Source: Kordiimonas laminariae
GTDB lineage: Bacteria > Pseudomonadota > Alphaproteobacteria > Sphingomonadales > Kordiimonadaceae
Length of the DNA: 64,000 nt
NCBI RefSeq assembly: GCF_023008165.1
Contig: NZ_JAKQZA010000009.1
Span: forward strand, 62,001 to 126,000
Direction: 5' to 3'
Made by a program: the position numbers and the translations under genes. The notes under the pieces are model-generated. The model ran no database searches. It was given only the letters and a program-made list of their open reading frames with translations, and had not been told where the DNA came from. This document shows, piece after piece, positions 25,908-34,062 of the stretch. The stretch's first letter is position 1. Every line of letters starts with the position of its first letter.

Positions 25908-26411
25908 TTATGCTGTTTGTTTTTCTTGTGCGTGCTGTTTCGCAAATTTTGTTTTCAACCGGTGGAGTTTGCTTGCAACGTTGCTGCCGCTGATGCCCAG
26001 TATCTCTGCTATTTCTGCTTGATTGTTGCCTTCGAGATAAAGAATAACCAGCGCTCGATTAAGAGGTGTTTCTTGTTGTAATATTTGCTTCAGCAGATGA
26101 TTTTGTTCGCTATTTTCAAAATTATCTGGTGCAGCGATTGATGAATGATCATCAATCGTTTCAGTTGCTTCTTTATGCTTTCGGTTTTTACGGTAATGCG
26201 AAACCGCTACATTGATGGCAATTCGGGTCATCCAGGTGCTGAGTTTATATTCTGGATCGTAACGGTTGGCAGATTTCCATACCGCGATGATCATCTCCTG
26301 CACCAGATCTTCTCTATCGTTTCTGTCGTGACAATATTGATGAGCAACCTTGAAAAGCAGGCCCTTGTTGGCTTCAATAACCTTGATGATATCTTGTTCG
26401 CTTAGCTGCAC
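25908..26411 (-). CDS. ECF sigma-70 family RNA polymerase sigma factor
   Basis: A 167-residue sigma factor: region 2 at about 20-90 (HDRNDREDLVQEMIIAVWKS, LSTWMTRIAINVAVSHYRK) and region 4 at about 110-160 (LNRALVILYLEGNNQAEIAE, ILGISGSNVASKLHRLKTKF). No extra C-terminal domain, unlike the other ECF gene in this window. GTG is the only start in frame with the whole of region 2. It is followed closely by the membrane-protein gene. Confidence 0.9.
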   Translation of the reverse strand: MQLSEQDIIKVIEANKGLLFKVAHQYCHDRNDREDLVQEMIIAVWKSANRYDPEYKLSTWMTRIAINVAVSHYRKNRKHKEATETIDDHSSIAAPDNFENSEQNHLLKQILQQETPLNRALVILYLEGNNQAEIAEILGISGSNVASKLHRLKTKFAKQHAQEKQTA

Positions 26412-26524
26412 TGGTCATCTCATTGTTTTTGATATTTGACCTATTATTCGCGCAGTATGAAAAAAAATCACACGTGAGCCAAAAAATATCTCAAAAAAAT
26501 ACAATGCAGGCGGCTAATAGTAAT

Positions 26525-27601
26525 TTAAAGGGCTGCGACCATGGCGGTAACAGCCTTTTTGAAAGCATCAATTTCCAGCGCTAGAGCTTTCTCTCCAACG
26601 GTAATCTCAAGTGAACATTTGTTCGGGCCTTCGTATTCCCAAAAGCGATTACCCAGCCAAACACCTGTTTCAGTTGCGGCTTTATCTCTTGCAGCCTCTG
26701 CCTTTTCAGCGCTGCAAGGAAGGTTGATGTGGAACATGTTGGTGTGCGGTTCGTTTGGGCTGATCTTCAGGTTCGGAATATCTTGAAGGGCAGTAACCAT
26801 TGCTTTGGCTTGTTGAATGAACTCGGGCATTTGCTGAAGCCGTGTATCAAGAAGGCGAAGAGCATCACAAATCATTGGCCAAGGTTCTATCATCAAACCA
26901 CCAAGGCGGTGCTGCCAAATCTCTGCCTCTTTGATGAAACCCTTGCCACCAATCAGAACAGCCCCACCGATTGCGCCAATGTCTTTATAAAGCGATACAT
27001 AGATAGAACTAAAACCTTCTGCAATTTCAGCATAACTGCGATTCTGGTAATAATCGCGGCATGCCCAGATGCGAGCGCCGTCCATATGCAAGGGCAGGTT
27101 ACATTCTTTCGCTTTTTTCTTAACAGCATTAAGTTCTTCCCAAGTTGGAAGCAAGCTGCCGTTATGGCGCTGTGGTAGCTCAATGAATATACCTGCAGCA
27201 TCAGGGTTAAGTTGCTCATGAGAAACTGTTGATGCCCAGCTGCCGTATATTTCAGCTTGTAGGTTATGCGCTACCTCATACCCATCCGCTTCATGCAGTA
27301 ATAGATGTGAAGTTGGGTGCAGTTGGATAGTGTTATGGCCAGCGTGCTCGGCATAAATACGCCCAGCTACCGCTTGAGCCATAGTGCCGGTAGGGAACCA
27401 TAAGGCAGCTGCTTTGCCGAATAGTTCTGCTACCTTTTTCTGTAATAAGTTTGCTGCATCACCGGAGGTGAAAAGCTCTTTATCAAAGCCGTTCTGTTCC
27501 ATAAAAAACTGTATGGCAGCAAGTCTGGCCGGACCACTTTCCTGAGTATGTAGAGGAAAGCTGAGGTCGTGGTTACATTGTTCTTTGAGCGAAGCGGGCA
27601 T
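26525..27601 (-). CDS. Threonine aldolase-like PLP enzyme (beta-eliminating lyase family)
   Basis: A 358-residue fold-type I PLP enzyme of the low-specificity L-threonine aldolase / beta-eliminating lyase family. LPLHMDGARIWACRDYY holds the Asp that meets the pyridine nitrogen; the internal-aldimine Lys is in SLYKDIGAIGGAVLIG near residue 205. The C-terminal domain ends AFKKAVTAM. Normally cleaves threonine to glycine and acetaldehyde or similar beta-hydroxy amino acids. It shares a strand with the S24 gene upstream (49-base gap); a functional link is not obvious. The start lacks a clear ribosome site. Confidence 0.88.
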   Translation of the reverse strand: MPASLKEQCNHDLSFPLHTQESGPARLAAIQFFMEQNGFDKELFTSGDAANLLQKKVAELFGKAAALWFPTGTMAQAVAGRIYAEHAGHNTIQLHPTSHLLLHEADGYEVAHNLQAEIYGSWASTVSHEQLNPDAAGIFIELPQRHNGSLLPTWEELNAVKKKAKECNLPLHMDGARIWACRDYYQNRSYAEIAEGFSSIYVSLYKDIGAIGGAVLIGGKGFIKEAEIWQHRLGGLMIEPWPMICDALRLLDTRLQQMPEFIQQAKAMVTALQDIPNLKISPNEPHTNMFHINLPCSAEKAEAARDKAATETGVWLGNRFWEYEGPNKCSLEITVGEKALALEIDAFKKAVTAMVAAL

Positions 27602-27650
27602 AAGATTAACTGCTTAGATATGAATGTTTTTGAGAGTGACTTCTTAAGGT

Positions 27651-28151
27651 TTAAGCGTCAATGCTGCCAATCACAAGCATAACCCGGCGCACATCTGCTC
27701 TTGGAATGCGGATTTCCTTGTGGGGGTTATATTGCTGCAAAACTAGCTCGTCACTGTCCCAGCGTTTAAATTGTTTAATGAAACCGGCGTGACTTGAGGT
27801 TTCTACCAACACATGGCGGCCAGCTCTTGGTTGTTTATGAGGGTGGATGTAGGCGATGTCCTGATTTGCGTATTTAGGCTGCATGGAATTACCTGTAACA
27901 AATACAGCAAACGCGCCGTGTACACCCTGGAGATCAGCAGGTCTGAATGTCCAGTCGATTGGTTGTTCTTCAATGATCATATTTCCGTCGTCACCACCTT
28001 GTGCTCTGCCGCGGATAGGCAGGTCCTTCATTTTACCAAATAGGGGATGCCCATTATCGATTTGATAACTGCGTTTAAGGCTTTTTTCAGGATCAATATG
28101 AATAACAGGATAGGATGTTTTAGGGGGCTGTTTCAGATACTGTTTCATCAT
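27651..28151 (-). CDS. S24/LexA-like peptidase-domain protein without HTH
   Basis: A 166-residue protein made almost wholly of an S24 signal-peptidase-like domain. The catalytic Ser is in FVTGNSMQPKYANQDIAYIH and the likely Lys in HAGFIKQFKRW; a potential self-cleavage region is GRAQGGDDGN near residue 48. The first 40 residues (MKQYLKQPPKTSYPVIHI) do not form an HTH, so unlike LexA or CI it has no DNA-binding head of its own. It might regulate by another partner, or be the truncated remnant of a repressor. The start, one of two adjacent ATGs at 28151/28148, has AAGGAGAA at ideal spacing. Confidence 0.8.
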   Translation of the reverse strand: MMKQYLKQPPKTSYPVIHIDPEKSLKRSYQIDNGHPLFGKMKDLPIRGRAQGGDDGNMIIEEQPIDWTFRPADLQGVHGAFAVFVTGNSMQPKYANQDIAYIHPHKQPRAGRHVLVETSSHAGFIKQFKRWDSDELVLQQYNPHKEIRIPRADVRRVMLVIGSIDA

Positions 28152-28311
28152 ATGTTCTCCTTTTGTTCTATTATCGCACAATAGTTGAAAAAGAAAACCG
28201 CAAAATTCGAAAAAGCCTTAAAAAAATATAGATAGATGAAACAGAATTCTTGTTAACCTTTGATTGGTAAGGTTTTATGGGGGCGTGAGATATTTATCTT
28301 CGGTGGGGTTT

Positions 28312-29946
28312 ATGGGCGAGCTGGTTGAAACACATTATGATCGTATGGCAGGGCTTTATGAAGCTTTGGCCCCTATGGTTATAGAGCTTGATGCAGATGA
28401 CAATGTTACGTTGGTTGTTGGAAAAGCAGGAATGCTTTTAAATGCCAGTGAGAATACATTGTTATCATCTCGCTTCGAAGAGCATCTTCATGAGAAAGAC
28501 TTACCTATCTGGCGTTTGCTTCGCCATAAAATAACGCAAGTGAAACATATTGGCCCTTTACCACTGCGCCTAAGAAATCCTGATTATAAAACGCAGGCGT
28601 TTGAGGTTATTGTGGCGCGCTGTAACAGTGTTGCGGGCCGTTTGCATCTTTCTCTTACCCCGTATCAAGGGAAAATCAGTTTTGGTGAAAATAAACGGCC
28701 AGCCAGTAATGCTGCGCGTAACTTCAGCAAAGACGATTTTTCCAAACTCGCAAAAAAACTGGCTGCCTATGGTGAAGCTTCGAGTGTTTCTGCAACAGAA
28801 GCATTGTTGCAGCTTGCCGGTGTTGAAGATGTACAGGATAGCCCTGAAAGCAATTTAATGGCGCTTTACTCTCTCTTGCATAGTGCTGCTTCAGAAGAGG
28901 TAGCTGCTGTTAAGCGGGAAGAAATCCCGGAAAAAGTAGATGACGAAAGAGCGCCGGAGACCAAAGATGTTAATGCTGAAGTTGGAATGAAGGCTGCAGT
29001 ACGTGGTGCATACCAGAAAACTGGTTCTGAAGTGAATTATGTTACCGTTGGTGGCGAAGATGGAATTTCTGAGCAAGACGCCGTAAAAGCAGCTGTATAT
29101 GCTATGAAAAAGGCTGCCACCTCAGGCGGCGTTAGAACGATGGAGGCCTTAACCGGAGGGTATGAAAAGCGTTTGGAAACGGTGCGTGGGCAACTGAAAG
29201 CTTTTAAAAAGATTGTCCTTCAGGAGCGTTTTGAAATTGCCCTTCAGCCAATCGTTAATATTGCAGACGGTAGCCTGCATCACTTTGAGGCGCTGACAAG
29301 ATTCGACAATGAATACTACAGTGGCACACCATATGACTTTATGCGCTTTGCCGAGGGAGTAGGTGTGATCCAAGAGTTTGATCTGGCGATGGTGATGAAG
29401 TGTGTTTCACTCCTTAAGCGCATGAAACGAATGGGGTATAATATTGGCGTGGCTGTAAACCTTTCAGGTCGATCTATACAGTCACCTTCCTTTTTAAGGC
29501 ATTTCTTTCGAATTCTGGAGGATTGTAGCGATATCAGGGACCTTCTGATGTTTGAACTAACTGAATCCAGCCAAATAGATGATCTCGAAACAACCAATAG
29601 CACATTATCGCGTATAAGAGATTTCGGTCATAAAGTTGCGCTTGATGATTTTGGTGCGGGCGCTGCAGGTATTCAGTACCTAAGGGTGCTGAAGGTCGAT
29701 GTTGTGAAAATAGACGGTATTTACATTCGTAAAGGTATAGAAAACCAAGAAAACCGCTCTTTCCTTCGGTCAATGGCTGAGCTTTGTAACGGGCTTGGCA
29801 TTGAAACGGTTGGGGAGTGTGTTGAAAATGAAGAACAGCGCGATTTTTTGAGTGAGATCGGTATTACCTATGCTCAGGGTTGGCTTTACGGCAAGCCTCT
29901 GCCAGTGGATGAAGCGCTGAAAGCTATTCCTTCCCGATATACCTAA
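28312..29946 (+). CDS. EAL domain protein, putative c-di-GMP phosphodiesterase
   Basis: A 544-residue soluble protein with an N-terminal region of unknown type (about residues 1-290, no membrane segments) and a C-terminal EAL domain (about 300-540). Catalytic positions look complete: EAL in HFEALTRFD, N in VNLSGRS, E in FELTES, DD in LDDFGAG, K in VVKIDGIYI, E in GECVENEEQ, Q in AQGWLYGKP. The usual EALLR is EALTR and DDFGTG is DDFGAG, both seen in active enzymes. Cleaving c-di-GMP promotes motility, which fits the flgK-flgL genes 240 bases downstream on the same strand. Start at 28312 follows GGTGGGG. Confidence 0.87.
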   Translation: MGELVETHYDRMAGLYEALAPMVIELDADDNVTLVVGKAGMLLNASENTLLSSRFEEHLHEKDLPIWRLLRHKITQVKHIGPLPLRLRNPDYKTQAFEVIVARCNSVAGRLHLSLTPYQGKISFGENKRPASNAARNFSKDDFSKLAKKLAAYGEASSVSATEALLQLAGVEDVQDSPESNLMALYSLLHSAASEEVAAVKREEIPEKVDDERAPETKDVNAEVGMKAAVRGAYQKTGSEVNYVTVGGEDGISEQDAVKAAVYAMKKAATSGGVRTMEALTGGYEKRLETVRGQLKAFKKIVLQERFEIALQPIVNIADGSLHHFEALTRFDNEYYSGTPYDFMRFAEGVGVIQEFDLAMVMKCVSLLKRMKRMGYNIGVAVNLSGRSIQSPSFLRHFFRILEDCSDIRDLLMFELTESSQIDDLETTNSTLSRIRDFGHKVALDDFGAGAAGIQYLRVLKVDVVKIDGIYIRKGIENQENRSFLRSMAELCNGLGIETVGECVENEEQRDFLSEIGITYAQGWLYGKPLPVDEALKAIPSRYT

Positions 29947-29955
29947 TATAATCTT

Positions 29956-29971
29956 TGGCATACATATTGCT
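29956..29971 (+). promoter_or_regulatory. Sigma-54-type promoter upstream of flgK
   Basis: TGGCA-N6-TTGCT: the -24 GG at 29957 and -12 GC at 29969 are separated by the obligate 10 bases and match the consensus TGGCAC-N5-TTGC except for one base in the -24 box. Flagellar late genes in Caulobacter and relatives use sigma-54 with FlbD. The leader to flgK would be about 200 bases. Confidence 0.65.
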
Positions 29972-30184
29972 TTTATTCTTGTGAAACGTGGTGATGAATT
30001 AATGATTGCCACACGGTAGCAAAGATAAAAGTGTACCTAAGTGTATGAATTATATTAATAAAATTGCTGATTTCATTGTTGGGATAAAAGGTGTGTCTTT
30101 GGCGTGTCTTCAGATCTCGATGAGGCAATTTATGTTTATTTGGGTACAATCTGCCGCCTTTGCTGTGCGTGAAGGAGAGATTTC

Positions 30185-32296
30185 ATGAGCTTAAACGGTA
30201 TCATCTCTACCTCGTTAACTGGTTTGTTCGCGAACCAGGCAGCATTGAAGGCGACATCTAATAACATTACCAACGTAAATACTCCCGGTTTTAACCGTGG
30301 GCAGGTGCAGCTTGAATCACGTGTAAACAGTGGTCAAAGCTCGGGCGTGGATGTGAATGTTACGCGAGTGGTGGATGAATTCCTGGAAACTGCCCTAAGA
30401 ACGGCTACGTCAAATACATCAGAATTTTCTGTTCAAAGTTTATACCATGATCGCTTGCAAGGTATTCTTGGGGATCCTGCGTCTGACTCTTCGCTTTCAG
30501 CGCGTATTGAAGATGTTTTTTCTTCTGTCGCTGATTTGGCCCTGAACCCAGCTGATGTGCTGCGTCGTCAACAGACAATTTCTGAACTCCAGAGTTTTCT
30601 TGATCAGTCGACGGCAATTGCTGAAGAAATACAGAACTTAAGAAGCGACGCCAGCCAACAGCTGGCTGAAGATGTAGATAACATCAATGAATTGCTGCGG
30701 GAAATCCACGCAATTAATCCACTTATTGCGTCTCAGCAGGTTCTGGGTAACGATAGCTCAGGGCTTGAAGGGCAGCTTTCACAGGCGCTTAAAAGCCTTT
30801 CAGAGATGATAGATATCAGGGTGGATAGGCAGCCGAATGGTTCCGTTGTTGTTTCGTCCAGTGATGGTTATCCTTTGGTGGATTCAGGGCTGAACCAGCT
30901 TTCGTACAATCCTCCTGGCGTTGTAAGTTCTGGAACGACTTTCCCTACCATTAATGTTCAACGTGTAGATCCGGACACTCTGGATCCTATCGCTTCGGTC
31001 GTTGATTATACCCCACATATCAAAAGTGGTGCTATTAAAGGTGTACTTGACCTTCGTGATAATCAGTTACCCGACCTAGCAGAAACGCTTGGTGAGCTTT
31101 CGGGGCGCGTTGCTGACGAATTTAATGCAATTCAGAATAGGTTTTCTGCAGTTCCTGCGCCCAATTCCTTGACTGGTAAGGCGACGATTGTGGATGGTGC
31201 ACATCCAACTGGCTTTACCGGGGTTGTTACCTTTGCAGTTGTTGATACGAACAATCAGCTTGTGGCTTCCACTACGGTTGATTTTGATAGCGCCCCACCA
31301 GCAAATTTTAATGCCCTAATTTCACAAGTAAATACAGGGCTGGGCGGGGCAGCTACACTGGCCTTAAATGATGGGGTTTTAAGTTTTGATGGGGCAGGCA
31401 CCAACGGTGTTGTGGTGGCAGATGATGAAGCGACACCATCTGACCGAGGTGGGCGTGGATTTAGTCACTTCTTTGGGCTGAATGACCTTATTATTGCTGA
31501 TCAGCCTGGGGTGTATGAAACTGGCCTTACTGGAGCTGAAAATCATAACCTTGTGGCTGGGGGAACAATTGATTTCCGCGTAACTGACGGTAATTCCCGT
31601 GAGCTGACAACTATCTCGGTACCAGTTACAGGTACTTCTTATAATGATATGATCGCGGCCCTTAGTGATCCTACCTCTGGGCTGGGTAATTTCTATACAT
31701 TCTCGCTTGATAGTAATGGTGCATTAGTTACAACGCCTGTGAACCCAAACCAGAATATCGAGTTTGAAATTACAAGTGATACAACTCAGATAGGTAACTC
31801 CGGCCTCAGTTTTTCACATGCTTTTGGTATTGATGAGGATAGCCGCGCAGATGCCGCCATTGGCCTTCAGGTAAAAGATGAAATTCAAAGTAATCCAATG
31901 CTTCTATCGCTTGGTGTATTTGATGTTTCGGGCTCAGTTGGTGATGTTGTTCTTACAAGTGGTGATCAGCGCGGAGCCCTTGCGTTTCAAAATATTGAAA
32001 ACAAGTTGGTTTCTTTCGAAGAGGCTGGAGAGCTTACGGAGGCTTCTGTAACTCTCTCTCAGTATGTGGCGCGCTTCCTTGGTAATGCAGGGCTACAGGC
32101 AGCAAGAGCAACTAATTTTGAAGAAGATAATCTGGCTCTGCAAAATGAGATCAGTACCCGGAATTCAAATATTTCTGGTGTTAATATTGATGAAGAGCTG
32201 TCGAACTTGATTGTGTATCAGAATGCATATCAGGCGGCCGCAAGAATTCTTTCCAGTGTTCAGGAGCTGTATGACTCGCTCCTGCAGGTGGTATAA
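30185..32296 (+). CDS. flgK: Flagellar hook-associated protein 1 (hook-filament junction)
   Basis: FlgK joins the hook to the flagellin filament. The 703-residue protein has the rod/hook-family N-terminus (LTGLFANQAALKATSNNITN, then TPGFNRGQV) and the matching C-terminus (LSNLIVYQNAYQAAARILSS, then VQELYDSLL), which pair as a helical bundle. The central part is a low-complexity variable region. GAAGGAGAG precedes the ATG. The flgL gene follows after 11 bases; both are exported by the flagellar type III route. Confidence 0.95.
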   Translation: MSLNGIISTSLTGLFANQAALKATSNNITNVNTPGFNRGQVQLESRVNSGQSSGVDVNVTRVVDEFLETALRTATSNTSEFSVQSLYHDRLQGILGDPASDSSLSARIEDVFSSVADLALNPADVLRRQQTISELQSFLDQSTAIAEEIQNLRSDASQQLAEDVDNINELLREIHAINPLIASQQVLGNDSSGLEGQLSQALKSLSEMIDIRVDRQPNGSVVVSSSDGYPLVDSGLNQLSYNPPGVVSSGTTFPTINVQRVDPDTLDPIASVVDYTPHIKSGAIKGVLDLRDNQLPDLAETLGELSGRVADEFNAIQNRFSAVPAPNSLTGKATIVDGAHPTGFTGVVTFAVVDTNNQLVASTTVDFDSAPPANFNALISQVNTGLGGAATLALNDGVLSFDGAGTNGVVVADDEATPSDRGGRGFSHFFGLNDLIIADQPGVYETGLTGAENHNLVAGGTIDFRVTDGNSRELTTISVPVTGTSYNDMIAALSDPTSGLGNFYTFSLDSNGALVTTPVNPNQNIEFEITSDTTQIGNSGLSFSHAFGIDEDSRADAAIGLQVKDEIQSNPMLLSLGVFDVSGSVGDVVLTSGDQRGALAFQNIENKLVSFEEAGELTEASVTLSQYVARFLGNAGLQAARATNFEEDNLALQNEISTRNSNISGVNIDEELSNLIVYQNAYQAAARILSSVQELYDSLLQVV

Positions 32297-32307
32297 GGAG
32301 TTAAACA

Positions 32308-33240
32308 ATGGTTGGACGCGTATCCAGTTTTGGTCAACAGCAGCTACTTATTCAAGGACTGCAACAGAACCAGCGAGATGTTTTTACTGCTCAGCGACAA
32401 ATTACCACTGGTAAGGAAACTAATGAATACAGAGGGTTGGCCGGCGAAACTGGCACAGTTCTCGGTGCGCGCTCAACTCTTTCACGTGTTGAAACTTACC
32501 AGCAGACTATTGATACGGTTGGTGGGAAGCTGGATGCCAACGATGTGCAGCTTGGTGCTGCAATTGAAAGTGTTGAGAGCCTGCTTGATCAAATCAGGTT
32601 AACGATTGCCAACAATCAGGCCGCTGGCTTTACTGAGCAGTTAGAGACAACATTCTCATTTGTAGCAAATGGGTTAAATACCAACATTGATGGTACCTTC
32701 TTGTTCTCTGGTGCAGAAACAGGCACGCAGCCTGTTAATGTCACTGAAATTCAGGATTTTGTCGCATTAATTGATGGTGGCGGTACCACTGCTGATGCTT
32801 TTGACAATGCTCCAGTTGCATTCCAGGCACGTATTGCTGATGGGGTGGATCTAGAATTTGGTGTTTTAGCGAGCGAAATTGGCACCGAGATTTTTGAAGA
32901 GATTGAAGCGCTTTACCGCGCTGATCAGGCGACACCTTTTGATGGTGAGTTAACGGACGCACAGCGTACGTTCCTTTCTGGACAGATTGCATCTATTGAA
33001 GCCGCGATTGATGGCGTGCGTCAACATCAGGTGGATAATGGGTTAGGGCAGGAGCGCATCAAAGTGCTTGATGAGCAGCACAGGGATACAGCTATCTTCC
33101 TTGAAACGTTTATTGCCGATATCGAAGATGTTGATATTGCTGAAGCTGTAACGCGCCTTAATAATGATCAGGTGGCGCTTCAGGCTTCTTATCAGTCAAT
33201 TGGATCACTTTCTCAGTTATCGCTCTTGAACTTCCTCTAA
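32308..33240 (+). CDS. flgL: Flagellar hook-associated protein 3
   Basis: FlgL is the second junction protein. The 310-residue product is flagellin-like: N-terminal coiled-coil (LLIQGLQQNQRDVFTAQRQI, then TGKETNEYRG) and C-terminal helix (AVTRLNNDQVALQASYQSIG, then SLSQLSLLNFL), with a short D2-D3 region containing GTFLFSGAETG. It is 11 bases after flgK, in the usual flgK-flgL order. GGAG precedes the ATG. Confidence 0.95.
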   Translation: MVGRVSSFGQQQLLIQGLQQNQRDVFTAQRQITTGKETNEYRGLAGETGTVLGARSTLSRVETYQQTIDTVGGKLDANDVQLGAAIESVESLLDQIRLTIANNQAAGFTEQLETTFSFVANGLNTNIDGTFLFSGAETGTQPVNVTEIQDFVALIDGGGTTADAFDNAPVAFQARIADGVDLEFGVLASEIGTEIFEEIEALYRADQATPFDGELTDAQRTFLSGQIASIEAAIDGVRQHQVDNGLGQERIKVLDEQHRDTAIFLETFIADIEDVDIAEAVTRLNNDQVALQASYQSIGSLSQLSLLNFL

Positions 33241-33302
33241 TTGGTTGAAATTCCATACAGCGTGGCTACATTGGCGGTGGTTGCTGAATGGAGTGTGAGC
33301 AG

Positions 33303-33803
33303 ATGACAATTACCCCGGAAGATTTTCGGCAGGGTATGCGCCGCCTTGGCGGAGCTGTAAATATCGTAACAACCGCACATAATGATGTGTTTGCTGGGCT
33401 TACCGCAACGGCTGTAACCTCGCTTTCCGCTGAACCTCCACGTTTGTTGGCTTGTATTAACCAAGCGGGCGCGACTTATGAGGCTATATCCAAGGGGCGC
33501 TGTCTCAGCGTTAATGTGCTTGGGGCAAAGCATAAAGAGCTTGCGATGAAATTTGCCGGGCTTGATGGCAGTCCGGAAACGGACCGTTTTTCGGAAGGGG
33601 AATGGTCTGTTGGGTGTGGAGGGGCGCCTCTGCTCAAAGATGCGCTTGTGAGCTTTGACTGCATTGTAGATAACATCATGGATGTTGGCAGCCACGGCAT
33701 TGTTATAGGGCTTATTCAGAATGTGGTTTTGAACGATACCTCTGTTAAAGACCCTTTGTGTTATTTAGACGGTGAATGGACCACGATGGTGCCCGTGGAA
33801 TAA
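33303..33803 (+). CDS. Flavin reductase family protein (FMN-binding split barrel)
   Basis: A 166-residue flavin-binding protein. FRQGMRRLGGAVNIVTTAHN at the N-terminus, GLTATAVTSLSAEPPRLLAC near residue 35, and GRCLSVNVLGAKHKEL near 65 are typical of the HpaC-like NAD(P)H:flavin oxidoreductases that supply reduced flavin to a monooxygenase. No partner oxygenase is nearby. The start at 33303 is chosen because GGAG lies 9 bases upstream and overlaps the in-frame ATG at 33288. Its place 62 bases after flgL is noteworthy; a flagellar role is unproven. Confidence 0.88.
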   Translation: MTITPEDFRQGMRRLGGAVNIVTTAHNDVFAGLTATAVTSLSAEPPRLLACINQAGATYEAISKGRCLSVNVLGAKHKELAMKFAGLDGSPETDRFSEGEWSVGCGGAPLLKDALVSFDCIVDNIMDVGSHGIVIGLIQNVVLNDTSVKDPLCYLDGEWTTMVPVE

Positions 33804-33876
33804 CATTTTTCCTCGATTTCCTCTTTCATATCTCTCTTTTGTAGCCTTTCAGTTAAGGCGGCTAAATCAATATGTT

Positions 33877-34021
33877 GACTCTCGGAATCTCCGCGAATCG
33901 ATATCTTGTGTTTAACCTGCGACTCGTGAACTTTCTTAGAGTCGAATCGAATAAAGTGTTGATTCTTTGTTAAGATTCCGTATTCTTAGGCTCAAGATTG
34001 GTCAGGCAAATGTACCGAGTC
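33877..34021. promoter_or_regulatory. Nine GANTC (CcrM) sites in 145 bases
   Basis: GANTC occurs at 33877, 33885, 33895, 33921, 33939, 33944, 33961, 33974 and 34017, in the leader of the DUF2336 gene. By chance one site per 256 bases is expected, so nine in 145 is about sixteen-fold enriched. In Caulobacter and many alphaproteobacteria GANTC is methylated by CcrM, and methylated sites are read by GcrA. The block is therefore a likely cell-cycle- or methylation-controlled promoter. Confidence 0.6.
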
Positions 34022-34062
34022 GCATAAAAAATAAGGCCGGACAGCCCTAAGGGAGATGACGG

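Noticed and set aside
30006-30188. Open frame of 60 codons between the EAL gene and flgK
   Set aside because: It ends over the flgK start region, has no ribosome site, and its composition is that of a leader, not a gene.
33840-34062. CtrA site (TTAA-N7-TTAA) in the DUF2336 leader
   Set aside because: Half-sites such as TTAAGG and TTTAACC are present but never with a second TTAA at the right distance.
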